From Flammeovirgaceae bacterium (GTDB lineage: Bacteria; Bacteroidota; Bacteroidia; Cytophagales; Cyclobacteriaceae), in NCBI GenBank assembly GCA_021299455.1, contig JAJTGQ010000057.1, positions 1-59,637 on the forward strand: DNA of 59,637 nucleotides, written 5' to 3'. The notes beneath the pieces were generated by a model. That model saw only the letters and a list, made by a program, of their open reading frames with translations, did no database searches and was not told the DNA's origin. Shown in pieces: positions 35,156 through 43,223 of the stretch (position 1 is the first letter of the stretch; every line of letters begins with the position of its first letter). Made by a program: the position numbers and the translations under genes.

Positions 35156-36133
35156 ATGAAAAAAATTGCCATCGTAGGCCCTATCCCTCGCGACCATATT
35201 GTTACTCACCAAGGCGACTTAATTCAAAAGTGGGGATGCGTTACACATCCGGTGATTGCGCTGTCAATCATGGCAGGAGATAAATTGGAGGTGGTGCCTG
35301 TTTCGCATTTGCGCAAAGTAGATATGGATAATGTGCGGGAGGTTTTTAAAGGGTATAAAGGGATCAATACAAAATCCATTTCATCCAAGAATGATCAGGG
35401 AGATATAATTAGTCTTCGTTTTGTGGATGTCAACAATCGACTGGAGCGACAAACGGGGTTCATGGATCCCATTATGCCGGCCGACTTCAAGGATCTTTTG
35501 GATTGCAAAGTATTTGTATTCATACCTATAAGCGACTATGAAATTTCATTAGACACGCTGAAGTACTTAAAGAAAAGGAGTAAAGGCATAATTATTTTTG
35601 ACGCTCACGGCCCGACCACTGCCTGTCTGGCTAATGGCGAACGACAGCGTAAATTCTGGATCGATCGCGATCAGTGGCTTCCCTACATAGATGTGTTAAA
35701 GATGAACCTTGAAGAAGCACAGGCATCATGGTTCAAGAAGGAATATGAAAGTCAGGATTTTTCAATTTCTGAAGAACCCGATCGGGAAGAACTAAGAAAA
35801 TTTGCGTTACACTGCTTATCTCAGGGCGTCAAGTGTGTATGTATCACAGTGGACTCCAGAGGTTGTTTGGTCTATCGAAAGGAGCGGGGAAAATTCAAAG
35901 AAGATTTAGTTCCGGCTATCAAAGTTGATCAGGTGATTGACACCACGGGATGTGGCGATTCTTTTGCAGGCGGGGTCGGCTTCGGACTACTCCACAAGCC
36001 AACTGATTACTTGAATGCCGTGAGTTATGGAAATGCCTTAGGAGCTCTTAGAACGCAAGGGAAAACGTTTGCGGTATTTAAATCTCAGGCAGAAACCGAA
36101 CAAATAATTAAGCGGGGCTATATTCGCGCGTGA
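35156..36133 (+). CDS. PfkB-family carbohydrate/nucleoside kinase
   Basis: A 325-residue ribokinase-fold kinase. The C-terminal PfkB signature is clear (DTTGCGDSFAGGVGFGLL, with the catalytic Asp of the GxGD motif), as is the middle strand IIIFDAHGPTT. The N-terminal glycine-rich sugar motif of classical members is weak (HPVIALSIMAGDKLEVVPVS), so the substrate cannot be guessed; fructose, a pentose or a nucleoside are possible. It sits between a glucokinase-like gene and beta-phosphoglucomutase within the disaccharide operon, though bounded on both sides by repeat-containing spacers. Confidence 0.85.
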   Translation: MKKIAIVGPIPRDHIVTHQGDLIQKWGCVTHPVIALSIMAGDKLEVVPVSHLRKVDMDNVREVFKGYKGINTKSISSKNDQGDIISLRFVDVNNRLERQTGFMDPIMPADFKDLLDCKVFVFIPISDYEISLDTLKYLKKRSKGIIIFDAHGPTTACLANGERQRKFWIDRDQWLPYIDVLKMNLEEAQASWFKKEYESQDFSISEEPDREELRKFALHCLSQGVKCVCITVDSRGCLVYRKERGKFKEDLVPAIKVDQVIDTTGCGDSFAGGVGFGLLHKPTDYLNAVSYGNALGALRTQGKTFAVFKSQAETEQIIKRGYIRA

Positions 36134-36136
36134 AAT

Positions 36137-36240
36137 GGAATACAAGATTTTGAATACAGAAGTTAGAAGTCAGAATTTACAATTTGGGTTTCTCTTAAGC
36201 GTCTGAATTCTGACTTCAATATTCTGAATTCCTTTAATTT
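36137..36240. repeat. Spacer with heptad periodicity and a 12-bp inverted repeat
   Basis: Between the PfkB-type and pgmB genes. The left half shows 7-base periodicity (AATACAA, GATTTTG, AATACAG, AAGTTAG, AAGTCAG, AATTTAC). Within it, GAAGTCAGAATT (36166-36177) pairs perfectly with AATTCTGACTTC (36206-36217) across a 28-base loop. There is no T tract, so it is not a classical terminator; an mRNA-stabilising or processing hairpin is possible. Confidence 0.55.
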
Positions 36241-36251
36241 ATATTTTAAAA

Positions 36252-36896
36252 ATGATAAAAGCCGTAATATTTGATCTGGATGGAGTAATTGTAGATACAG
36301 CTCATTACCATTTTATAGCGTGGCAAAGACTGGCAAAGGAGTTGGGCATTTCGTTTACAGAAAAAGAGAATGAGAGATTGAAAGGTGTGAGTCGAATGCG
36401 CTCTCTGGAAATTATATTAGAGATAGGTGGCGTGTCGCTGCCCGAAGAGAAGAAAGAAGAGTTGGCTACCAAAAAGAATAGCTGGTTTGTGGAGTACATT
36501 GAGGCAATTAAGCCAGACGAAATATTTTCTGGCGTGCGAGAGATGCTGAGTTCTTTGCGCCATCAGGGGTTTAAAGTTGCCCTTGCGTCAAGTAGTAAAA
36601 ATGCCGAGACCGTTTTACGCCTCCTACAAATTAAGCCGCTCTTCGACACCGTGGTAGACGGCACCATGATCACACACAGCAAACCGGATCCCGAAATATT
36701 TTTATTGGCAGCTTCCAAACTGGGTATTGAGCCAAACCAATGTGTGGTTTTTGAAGATGCAGAAGCAGGGGTGGAGGCAGCGCTGGCGGCTGGCATGAAA
36801 TGCGTGGGGGTTGGCTCTGCAGATCAGTTGGGTAAGGCAGATGCCATTGTTAACAGCACGGCTGATTTCCGGATTGAAAATTTACATTCACTATAG
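36252..36896 (+). CDS. pgmB: Beta-phosphoglucomutase
   Basis: A 214-residue HAD-superfamily enzyme converting beta-glucose 1-phosphate to glucose 6-phosphate. Motif I is VIFDLDGVIVDT (nucleophile and acid/base Asp pair), followed by HYHFIAWQRLAKELGI, which is diagnostic of beta-PGM caps. ASSSKNAETVL is motif II and VFEDAEAGVEAALAAG motif IV. It precedes the GH65 phosphorylase gene, which produces its substrate; this pairing is the classical maltose or trehalose phosphorolysis unit. Confidence 0.95.
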   Translation: MIKAVIFDLDGVIVDTAHYHFIAWQRLAKELGISFTEKENERLKGVSRMRSLEIILEIGGVSLPEEKKEELATKKNSWFVEYIEAIKPDEIFSGVREMLSSLRHQGFKVALASSSKNAETVLRLLQIKPLFDTVVDGTMITHSKPDPEIFLLAASKLGIEPNQCVVFEDAEAGVEAALAAGMKCVGVGSADQLGKADAIVNSTADFRIENLHSL

Positions 36897-36906
36897 TTTA
36901 ATTCGA

Positions 36907-36930
36907 CATTGACCATTGACCATTGACCAT
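36907..36930. repeat. Heptad tandem repeat CATTGAC x3
   Basis: Three exact tandem copies of a 7-base unit (CATTGAC, read also as TTGACCA) end 26 bases before the GH65 start codon, in the spacer after pgmB. Function unknown. Confidence 0.75.
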
Positions 36931-36956
36931 ATTTACACTACATCTTTATTTTTCGT

Positions 36957-39236
36957 ATGAAGCAATATCTTAAACACCACGAGTGGGAAATTATCGAAGA
37001 GGGGTTTGATCCCCATTTTAATCGAATCTCGGAAAGTATTTTTAGTTTGGGCAATGGGCGCATGGGTCAACGCGCAAATTTTGAAGAACACTACTCTGGA
37101 GATACTCATCAGGGTACCTACGTGGCTGGTGTTTACTATCCGGATAAGACGCGCGTAGGTTGGTGGAAAAACGGGTATCCGGAATATTTTGCCAAGGTGC
37201 TCAATGCGCCCAGTTGGATTGGCATTGATATTAAGATTGACCAGCAACAATTTGACTTGGCCAAGTGTACGGTTACAGATTTCGTTCGTACGCTGGATAT
37301 GAAGCGCGGGACGTTGCATCGCTCATTCACCGCTACGTTGGGCGATGGCAAGAAAGTCAAAATCAGTGCCCACCGTTTTTGTTCGATGGCTGATGGCGAA
37401 GTAGGGGCGATCCGGTATGCAATCACTCCCGTCAATTTTTCTTCTGCTGCATCCATTCGGTTAAGTATTGATGCAGATGTGGTGAACAAAGATTCAAACT
37501 ATGATGAAAAATTCTGGGATGAAGTCTACAAAGAATCACAGCTTGGCTATGCGGTAGTAACAGCCAAAACAAAGAAAACAGACTTTCATGTTTGCACCTC
37601 TATTGAATATGATCTGGAAGAAGCCGGCAAAAGTCTGAGAGGGAAAGTATTTACCAACATCAAGTCAAAGTATGTTGACAATGTGGTGGAGGTAGATTTA
37701 AAAGAGGGCATTGAATTAGTTGTCTATAAGTATGCTGCGGTATTGTCATCCGAAAACCACCCGAAAGATGCCTTAGTAAAGGTTAGTCATAAAAAGCTGG
37801 ATGAAGTAGCAAAGATTGGATTCGACCAATTGTTAAAGGCACACGAGTCGGTTTGGAAAGAGATTTGGGAAAAATGCGACATTACTATTGAGGGGGATAT
37901 CGCTGCACAGCAGGGTATCCGATTCAATATTTTCCAACTCATGCAGACGTACACGGGCGCTGATGAACGATTGAACATCGGACCCAAAGGATTTACAGGT
38001 GAAAAATATGGAGGAAGTACTTATTGGGACACAGAAGCCTACTGTTTGCCTTTTTATCTGGGTACGTCAGACCCGCAGGTGGCGAGAAATCTATTGGTGT
38101 ATAGACATAAGCATTTGCAACGTGCTATCGAAAATGCTGCGAAGTTAGGGTTTACCGATGGAGCAGCGCTGTACCCGATGGTGACAATGAACGGAGAAGA
38201 GTGTCACAACGAATGGGAAATTACCTTTGAGGAAATCCATCGAAATGGAGCCATTGCTTTTGCTATTTATGATTATATCCGCTACACAGGAGATGAAAAG
38301 TACTTGACTGAATTTGGTCTGGAAGTGCTGATTGGCATTTCGCGATTCTGGTCGCAGCGAATCACTTTTTCAGAGGCTAAAAAGCAATATGTGATGCTTG
38401 GCGTAACGGGGCCCAACGAATATGAAAACAACGTAAACAACAATTGGTACACCAGCTATATTGCTTGCTGGACAATGGAGTATACCCAGAAAGCACTGGA
38501 CTTTGTTCGCAAGGATAATCACATAAAATTCAGTTCACTGATAGCAAACCTAAATTTCAATGAGTTTCAGGAGACAGCCAGGTGGGCAGAGATTCGTAGC
38601 AATATGTATTTGGGCGAGGACAAACAGTTGGGGATCTTTCTTCAACAAGATGGTTTCTTAGACAAGGAAATCATTCCTGTCAGGAATCTTCGCCCGCAGG
38701 ACAGGCCTTTAAATCAAAAATGGTCGTGGGATCGAATTTTGAGGTCGTGCTACATCAAGCAGGCAGATGTTTTACAAGGGCTTTACTTGTTTGACGATCG
38801 ATTTGATAACGAAACGATCAAGCGAAATTTTGATTTCTATGAACCCTTAACTGTTCATGAGTCATCACTGTCCCCCTGTGTTCATGTTATCCTCGCCTCT
38901 AAGATTGGCTACAAGGAAAAGGCGTATGAAATGTATTTGCGCACTTCGCGCTTAGACCTTGATGACTACAATAACGACACCGAAGATGGTTGCCACATTA
39001 CGAGTATGGCAGGTACCTGGATGAGTGTGGTCAAAGGGTTTGGTGGAATGCGTGTTAAGGAAGGCGTTTTGCATTTTAGTCCCTATATCCCTGATCATTG
39101 GGAATCTTATTCTTTCCGGATTGATTTTAGAGGGCGGGTGATCAAGGTGCGGGCACTGAAAGAAAAGACAGAGTTAGTGCTTGAATCTGGTGAGCCGATA
39201 GAGATCATGTTGAATGGAAAGATGGTAAAGCTTTAG
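36957..39236 (+). CDS. GH65 glycoside phosphorylase (maltose phosphorylase type)
   Basis: A 759-residue inverting disaccharide phosphorylase: maltose (or a related alpha-glucoside) plus phosphate gives glucose plus beta-glucose 1-phosphate. The opening EWEIIEEGFDPHFNRISESI and SLGNGRMGQRANFEE are typical. The catalytic block is EECHNEWEITFEEIHRNG with the general-acid Glu at 419 or 421, and NNNWYTSYIACWTMEYTQKA and QKWSWDRILRSCYIKQADVL are conserved barrel segments. The sequence resembles maltose phosphorylase more than trehalose or kojibiose phosphorylase, but GH65 specificity cannot be settled by eye. Products go to pgmB (upstream) and to the ROK kinase. Confidence 0.93.
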   Translation: MKQYLKHHEWEIIEEGFDPHFNRISESIFSLGNGRMGQRANFEEHYSGDTHQGTYVAGVYYPDKTRVGWWKNGYPEYFAKVLNAPSWIGIDIKIDQQQFDLAKCTVTDFVRTLDMKRGTLHRSFTATLGDGKKVKISAHRFCSMADGEVGAIRYAITPVNFSSAASIRLSIDADVVNKDSNYDEKFWDEVYKESQLGYAVVTAKTKKTDFHVCTSIEYDLEEAGKSLRGKVFTNIKSKYVDNVVEVDLKEGIELVVYKYAAVLSSENHPKDALVKVSHKKLDEVAKIGFDQLLKAHESVWKEIWEKCDITIEGDIAAQQGIRFNIFQLMQTYTGADERLNIGPKGFTGEKYGGSTYWDTEAYCLPFYLGTSDPQVARNLLVYRHKHLQRAIENAAKLGFTDGAALYPMVTMNGEECHNEWEITFEEIHRNGAIAFAIYDYIRYTGDEKYLTEFGLEVLIGISRFWSQRITFSEAKKQYVMLGVTGPNEYENNVNNNWYTSYIACWTMEYTQKALDFVRKDNHIKFSSLIANLNFNEFQETARWAEIRSNMYLGEDKQLGIFLQQDGFLDKEIIPVRNLRPQDRPLNQKWSWDRILRSCYIKQADVLQGLYLFDDRFDNETIKRNFDFYEPLTVHESSLSPCVHVILASKIGYKEKAYEMYLRTSRLDLDDYNNDTEDGCHITSMAGTWMSVVKGFGGMRVKEGVLHFSPYIPDHWESYSFRIDFRGRVIKVRALKEKTELVLESGEPIEIMLNGKMVKL

Positions 39237-39313
39237 AGCTGTTATTTTTTTACGATTTAATTGGAATTGCCTTAGTTGTCATTACTATTGCTGACCAATG
39301 ATCAAGCCTTTCC

Positions 39314-40012
39314 ATGAGCAATCGAGTAGCTATCATCCAGTCAAATTATATACCATGGAGAGGCTATTTTGATATTATTAATAGCGTAGATGCATTTGTC
39401 TTATTGGACGATGTGCAGTTCACGAGGAGAGATTGGCGTAATCGCAATCAGATTAAGACTACTCAGGGATTGCAATGGCTAACCATACCGGTTGATGTGA
39501 AGGGGCAGTTTGACGTCAAAATCAAAGACGTAACCGTTGCAAATGCTGACTGGGCATCTGATCATTGGAATAAAATCACTCAGGCCTACAGGAAGGCGCC
39601 CCATTTTGCAACTTACCGCGATGCATTCGAAGACGCTTATCTAAACTGCACCGAGAACTACTTAAGTCAGATCAACTTCCGGTTTTTACGGTTAATTAAC
39701 TCGATACTTAGTATTCAAACGCCCATCTATTGGTCTCACGATTTTGCAGTGTCACAAGACAAGTCAGAGCGCCTGCTGGAGATATGTTTACAGCTAAAAG
39801 CGTCTACCTATGTGTCGGGCCCGGCTGCAAAGGATTATTTGCAGACTGATAAATTTGAAGAGGTGGGTGTGAAGGTCGGATGGATGAACTATGAGGGATA
39901 TCGAACCTATCAGCAGTTGCATGGTGACTTTGTACCCAACGTATCAGTAATCGACCTGATTTTTAATCAAGGGCCTGAGGCAAAGCAATATTTCAAACGA
40001 TTTAGCTCCTGA
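39314..40012 (+). CDS. WbqC-family protein
   Basis: A 232-residue protein of the WbqC family, usually found in O-antigen or surface-glycan gene sets; its biochemical role is not established. The diagnostic opening VAIIQSNYIPWRGYFDIIN, then LLDDVQFTRRDWRNRNQIKT, are present. It starts 77 bases after the GH65 gene and begins a run of five glycan-modification genes on the same strand, so a new functional block starts here. Confidence 0.92.
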   Translation: MSNRVAIIQSNYIPWRGYFDIINSVDAFVLLDDVQFTRRDWRNRNQIKTTQGLQWLTIPVDVKGQFDVKIKDVTVANADWASDHWNKITQAYRKAPHFATYRDAFEDAYLNCTENYLSQINFRFLRLINSILSIQTPIYWSHDFAVSQDKSERLLEICLQLKASTYVSGPAAKDYLQTDKFEEVGVKVGWMNYEGYRTYQQLHGDFVPNVSVIDLIFNQGPEAKQYFKRFSS

Positions 40013-40030
40013 CTATTACCAAAAACTGTT

Positions 40031-40091
40031 AATTTGTCCCCGAACGCATTCTGGTCAATTTTGAAGCGTTCGCTGGAAAGAAAGACAAATT
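40031..40091 (+). promoter_or_regulatory. Nested stem-loop in the leader of the GT2 gene
   Basis: Two stacked perfect inverted repeats: outer AATTTGTC (40031-40038) with GACAAATT (40084-40091), inner CGAACGC (40041-40047) with GCGTTCG (40066-40072), loop of 18 bases. It ends 7 bases before the GTG start at 40099 and so could occlude initiation. A riboregulatory leader, a WbqC terminator or a protein-binding site are all possible. Confidence 0.5.
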
Positions 40092-40098
40092 GTAGTCG

Positions 40099-41031
40099 GT
40101 GAAGATATCCATTGTTTCAACGCTTTATTACTCACAAAGCTACCTTCAGGAGTTTTGCGAACGCTGTATCGGCTCTGTACAGAAACTTACCGATGATTTT
40201 GAATTGATACTCGTCAATGACGGATCACCTGACCAATCGCTGTCTGCAGCTTTGGAACTTCAGAGGAGGTTTCCAAAAATCATAATCGTAGATCTTTCGC
40301 GCAACTTTGGGCATCATCGCGCCATCATGACAGGGCTACGGCACGCATCAGGAGAGTTGGTTTTCTTGATCGATTCGGACCTGGAGGAATCGCCCGAGTT
40401 GCTGGAAACGTTTTTTCAGGAAATGCAAACTAAGCAAGATGTGGATGTGGTGTTTGGGATTCAGAACAGGAGGAAAGGCAACTGGTTTGAAAGGTTTAGC
40501 GGAATTGTTTTCTATAAGGTTTTATCCATTTTGAGTTCTATCGAATATCCGGCCAATACTTTTACAGCGCGGCTGATGACCAGGCGATACGTGGATTCCG
40601 TTTTGTCTTATCAGGAAAAGGAACTTGATATCTGGGGTGTTTTCGTGTTAACGGGTTACAATCAGATTGGGGTAGTCGCTACCAAAGGATTCAAGGGAAA
40701 GTCATCCTATTCGCTCTACAAAAAAATCAGAATGGCGATCGAAATCATTACGAGTTTGAGTCACCGACCGCTTTACTTTACATTCATGTTAGGTGTAGTT
40801 ACTACGGTGATATCAGCGATCATTATTGGCTCGCTTATCTATAACAAGCTTGTACATAACATTGATGTAGAGGGGTGGGCGAGTATTCTGGCCAGTGTGT
40901 GGCTATTCGGAGGATTGATTTTGTTAGTGTTAGGAGTGATTGGTATTTACCTTTCAAAGATTTTTTTAGAAATAAAAAACAGGCCTCTTTCGCTGATCAA
41001 AAAGATTTATGACACAAATGATCAAAAATGA
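40099..41031 (+). CDS. Family 2 glycosyltransferase (polyprenyl-phosphate type)
   Basis: A 310-residue membrane glycosyltransferase resembling GtrB/ArnC/DPM1-type enzymes that load a sugar onto polyprenyl phosphate. The GT-A domain starts KISIVSTLYYSQSYLQEF and shows LVNDGSPDQS, SRNFGHHRAIMTGL and the DxD-like LIDSDLEESPELL. Two C-terminal helices (FMLGVVTTVISAIIIGSLIY and WLFGGLILLVLGVIGIYL) anchor it. Translation must begin at GTG 40099, since no ATG lies upstream in frame. It overlaps the methyltransferase gene by 4 bases. Confidence 0.9.
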   Translation: MKISIVSTLYYSQSYLQEFCERCIGSVQKLTDDFELILVNDGSPDQSLSAALELQRRFPKIIIVDLSRNFGHHRAIMTGLRHASGELVFLIDSDLEESPELLETFFQEMQTKQDVDVVFGIQNRRKGNWFERFSGIVFYKVLSILSSIEYPANTFTARLMTRRYVDSVLSYQEKELDIWGVFVLTGYNQIGVVATKGFKGKSSYSLYKKIRMAIEIITSLSHRPLYFTFMLGVVTTVISAIIIGSLIYNKLVHNIDVEGWASILASVWLFGGLILLVLGVIGIYLSKIFLEIKNRPLSLIKKIYDTNDQK

Positions 41032-41636
41032 TGGAGCAGTTAAATACCTACTACCGTGCGAATTTAGCCAGCCATGGTGCCGGGGCAAAAGGCGTTGGTT
41101 GGAAAAATGAAGAGGCACAACAAGTACGATTTGATCAATTACAAAAAGTAATTTACACCGAAAGGTTCTCCGTGAATGATGCAGGCTGTGGCGTGGGTGA
41201 CCTGGTATTCTCACTTAGAAGTGCGCATGAAAATGTGAACTATCGGGGATATGATTTGATGCCCGAGATGATTGAGGGTGCCAAGACGAAATTCCCGGAA
41301 GAGCAGTTTTTTTTGGTGAAAACGCTAGATGAAATGCAAGTGGCCGACTATTCGATGGCAAGCGGTATTTTGAATCTCAAGTTTGACTATTCCGAGGTGA
41401 AGTGGAAAGAATATATTCTAGAAACGATTTCTATCTTAAACCAAAAAAGCAGATTGGGATTTTCTTTTAATGCATTGACGAAGTATTCTGATGTAGAGTT
41501 CATGAAACCTGAATTGTATTATACTGATCCGCTTTGGCTCTTCGATTATTGCAAAATACATTTTGCGAAGAATGTGGCGCTCCTGCATGATTATAGTCAA
41601 TATGACTTTACTATTTTGGTGAAGAAAAATTTTTAG
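41028..41636 (+). CDS. Class I SAM-dependent methyltransferase
   Basis: A 202-residue Rossmann-fold methyltransferase. The SAM motif I is VNDAGCGVGDLVFSL near residue 48, motif II-like NYRGYDLMPEMIEGA and post-motif SGILNLKFDY follow. The lack of an insertion or fused domain leaves the substrate open; its position between a polyprenyl-sugar transferase and a flippase-like gene suggests methylation of a sugar or lipid-linked intermediate. Confidence 0.88.
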   Translation: MMEQLNTYYRANLASHGAGAKGVGWKNEEAQQVRFDQLQKVIYTERFSVNDAGCGVGDLVFSLRSAHENVNYRGYDLMPEMIEGAKTKFPEEQFFLVKTLDEMQVADYSMASGILNLKFDYSEVKWKEYILETISILNQKSRLGFSFNALTKYSDVEFMKPELYYTDPLWLFDYCKIHFAKNVALLHDYSQYDFTILVKKNF

Positions 41637-41638
41637 AA

Positions 41639-41998
41639 ATGGGCTATCTATATATCGCGATCACCATCGTTTTATCTTCCTACGGCCAACTTATTCTGAA
41701 ATGGCGATTGAACCAGTTGGGTGCGTTGCCAACACCGTTATGGGATAAATTTGTATTTTTATTCTGGTCTCTTTTTGACCCATACATTTTCTCCAGTTTT
41801 GTCGCAGCGTTCATCGCCAGCCTAACGTGGATGGCAGCACTTTCCAAATTTCAGTTATCATTTGCTTATCCATTTATGAGCCTTTCTTTTGTTTTGGTGA
41901 TGATTGCCAGCTATTGGTTGTTGGGCGAGCAAGTTACAATAGCCCGATTCCTTGGTTGCCTTCTTATAGTCGCAGGTGTAGTTTTAATCTCACGCTAG
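41639..41998 (+). CDS. EamA/SMR-type four-helix transporter (ArnE/F-like)
   Basis: A 119-residue protein with four transmembrane helices, the size and layout of half-size DMT proteins such as EmrE or ArnE/ArnF. It opens YLYIAITIVLSSYGQLILKW and ends ATIARFLGCLLIVAGVVLI-like; FAYPFMSLSFVLVMIASYWLLGE is the typical third-helix region. Placed 2 bases after the methyltransferase and 1 base before the aminotransferase. In this context flipping of a polyprenyl-phosphate-linked sugar across the membrane is the likely role. Confidence 0.85.
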   Translation: MGYLYIAITIVLSSYGQLILKWRLNQLGALPTPLWDKFVFLFWSLFDPYIFSSFVAAFIASLTWMAALSKFQLSFAYPFMSLSFVLVMIASYWLLGEQVTIARFLGCLLIVAGVVLISR

Positions 41999-41999
41999 T

Positions 42000-43127
42000 A
42001 TGATTGGTTTCAACAAACCCTATCACACAGGCAAAGAGATCGAATACATTCAGCACGCCATTCAATTGGAGAAACTGTCCGGCAATGGTTTTTTTACACA
42101 TAAATGTCATGCTTTCTTCAAGAAGCAATATCAGTTTAAGAAGGTACTTCTTACCCAATCCTGCACGGCAGCGCTTGAAATGGCGGCAATTCTGACTGAT
42201 GTAAAGCCTGGTGACGAAGTAATTTTACCTTCCTACACCTTTGTTTCTACTGCCAATGCTTTTGCCTTACGTGGTGCAAAATTAGTTTTCGCTGACTCTT
42301 CGCGATTTCATCCTAATATTTCGATCGACTCGATCAAAAAGCTGATTTCAAAAAAAACAAAAGTGATTGTGGCTGTTCACTACGCGGGTATTGCTTGTGA
42401 CATGGATCCGATCATGGAATTGGCAGCCAAACACAACCTCTTGGTAGTTGAAGATGCAGCACAAGCCATTGATTCATTTTATAAAAACAGACCGCTAGGA
42501 AGTATTGGTCATTTGGCCGCCTTTTCATTCCATGAAACGAAAAACATTAGCTCTGGTGAAGGGGGAATGCTTGTTGTTAATGACGAGCGATTTGAAAAAA
42601 GGGCAGAGATCATTTGGGAGAAAGGCACCAATCGGTCCGCTTTTTTTCGAGGAGAAGTTGACAAATACAGTTGGGTCGACATCGGCTCATCTTATTTGCC
42701 TTCGGAAATTACAGCAGCATTTTTATGGGCGCAGTTGGAAAAACTAGAATTCATACAACGAAAAAGAAAGCAACTATGGGCTTCTTACCGCGATCAGTTA
42801 GCTGTGCTCGAGGAGAACGGATTGGCCACTTTACCACTTGTGCCCGACTATGCCACCAATAACGCGCATATTTTTTATCTGCACACAAAAGACCATCAGC
42901 AGCAGCTCGCTTTGCTGAATCACATGAGATTGAATCAGATACAAGCTATTTTTCATTATTTGCCTTTGCATCGAAGTCCATTCTATACAAAGGATCATAA
43001 AGCTAAAGCCCTGACTCACGCTGAGCGATTTGGAAAAGCACTCGTTCGGCTTCCCCTCTATTGCGAACTTACCCAGCGGCAAGTGAAGAAGGTCGCTGAT
43101 GCGGTTAAGGAGTTTTACGGTATTTGA
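42000..43127 (+). CDS. Sugar aminotransferase, DegT/DnrJ/EryC1 family (RffA/WecE-like)
   Basis: A 375-residue PLP enzyme likely making a dTDP-4-amino-4,6-dideoxy-sugar. PLP Lys181 is in FSFHETKNISSGEGGML, preceded by VVEDAAQAIDSFYKNRPLGS. The N-terminal FNKPYHTGKEIEYIQHAI and FTHKCHAFFKKQYQFKKVLLTQSCTAALEMAA match RffA/FdtB-type 4-aminotransferases. It closes the five-gene glycan block, supplying the aminosugar for the upstream glycosyltransferase; the nucleotide-sugar 4,6-dehydratase is not in the window. Confidence 0.93.
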   Translation: MIGFNKPYHTGKEIEYIQHAIQLEKLSGNGFFTHKCHAFFKKQYQFKKVLLTQSCTAALEMAAILTDVKPGDEVILPSYTFVSTANAFALRGAKLVFADSSRFHPNISIDSIKKLISKKTKVIVAVHYAGIACDMDPIMELAAKHNLLVVEDAAQAIDSFYKNRPLGSIGHLAAFSFHETKNISSGEGGMLVVNDERFEKRAEIIWEKGTNRSAFFRGEVDKYSWVDIGSSYLPSEITAAFLWAQLEKLEFIQRKRKQLWASYRDQLAVLEENGLATLPLVPDYATNNAHIFYLHTKDHQQQLALLNHMRLNQIQAIFHYLPLHRSPFYTKDHKAKALTHAERFGKALVRLPLYCELTQRQVKKVADAVKEFYGI

Positions 43128-43223
43128 GCCGCCTACGGAAGTTTATTCCACACAACATCAATATCGATACGTTTCTGTTGAAAAAAATGCTATTTTTCAT
43201 TCTCAAATAATCGTACGTCAGCT

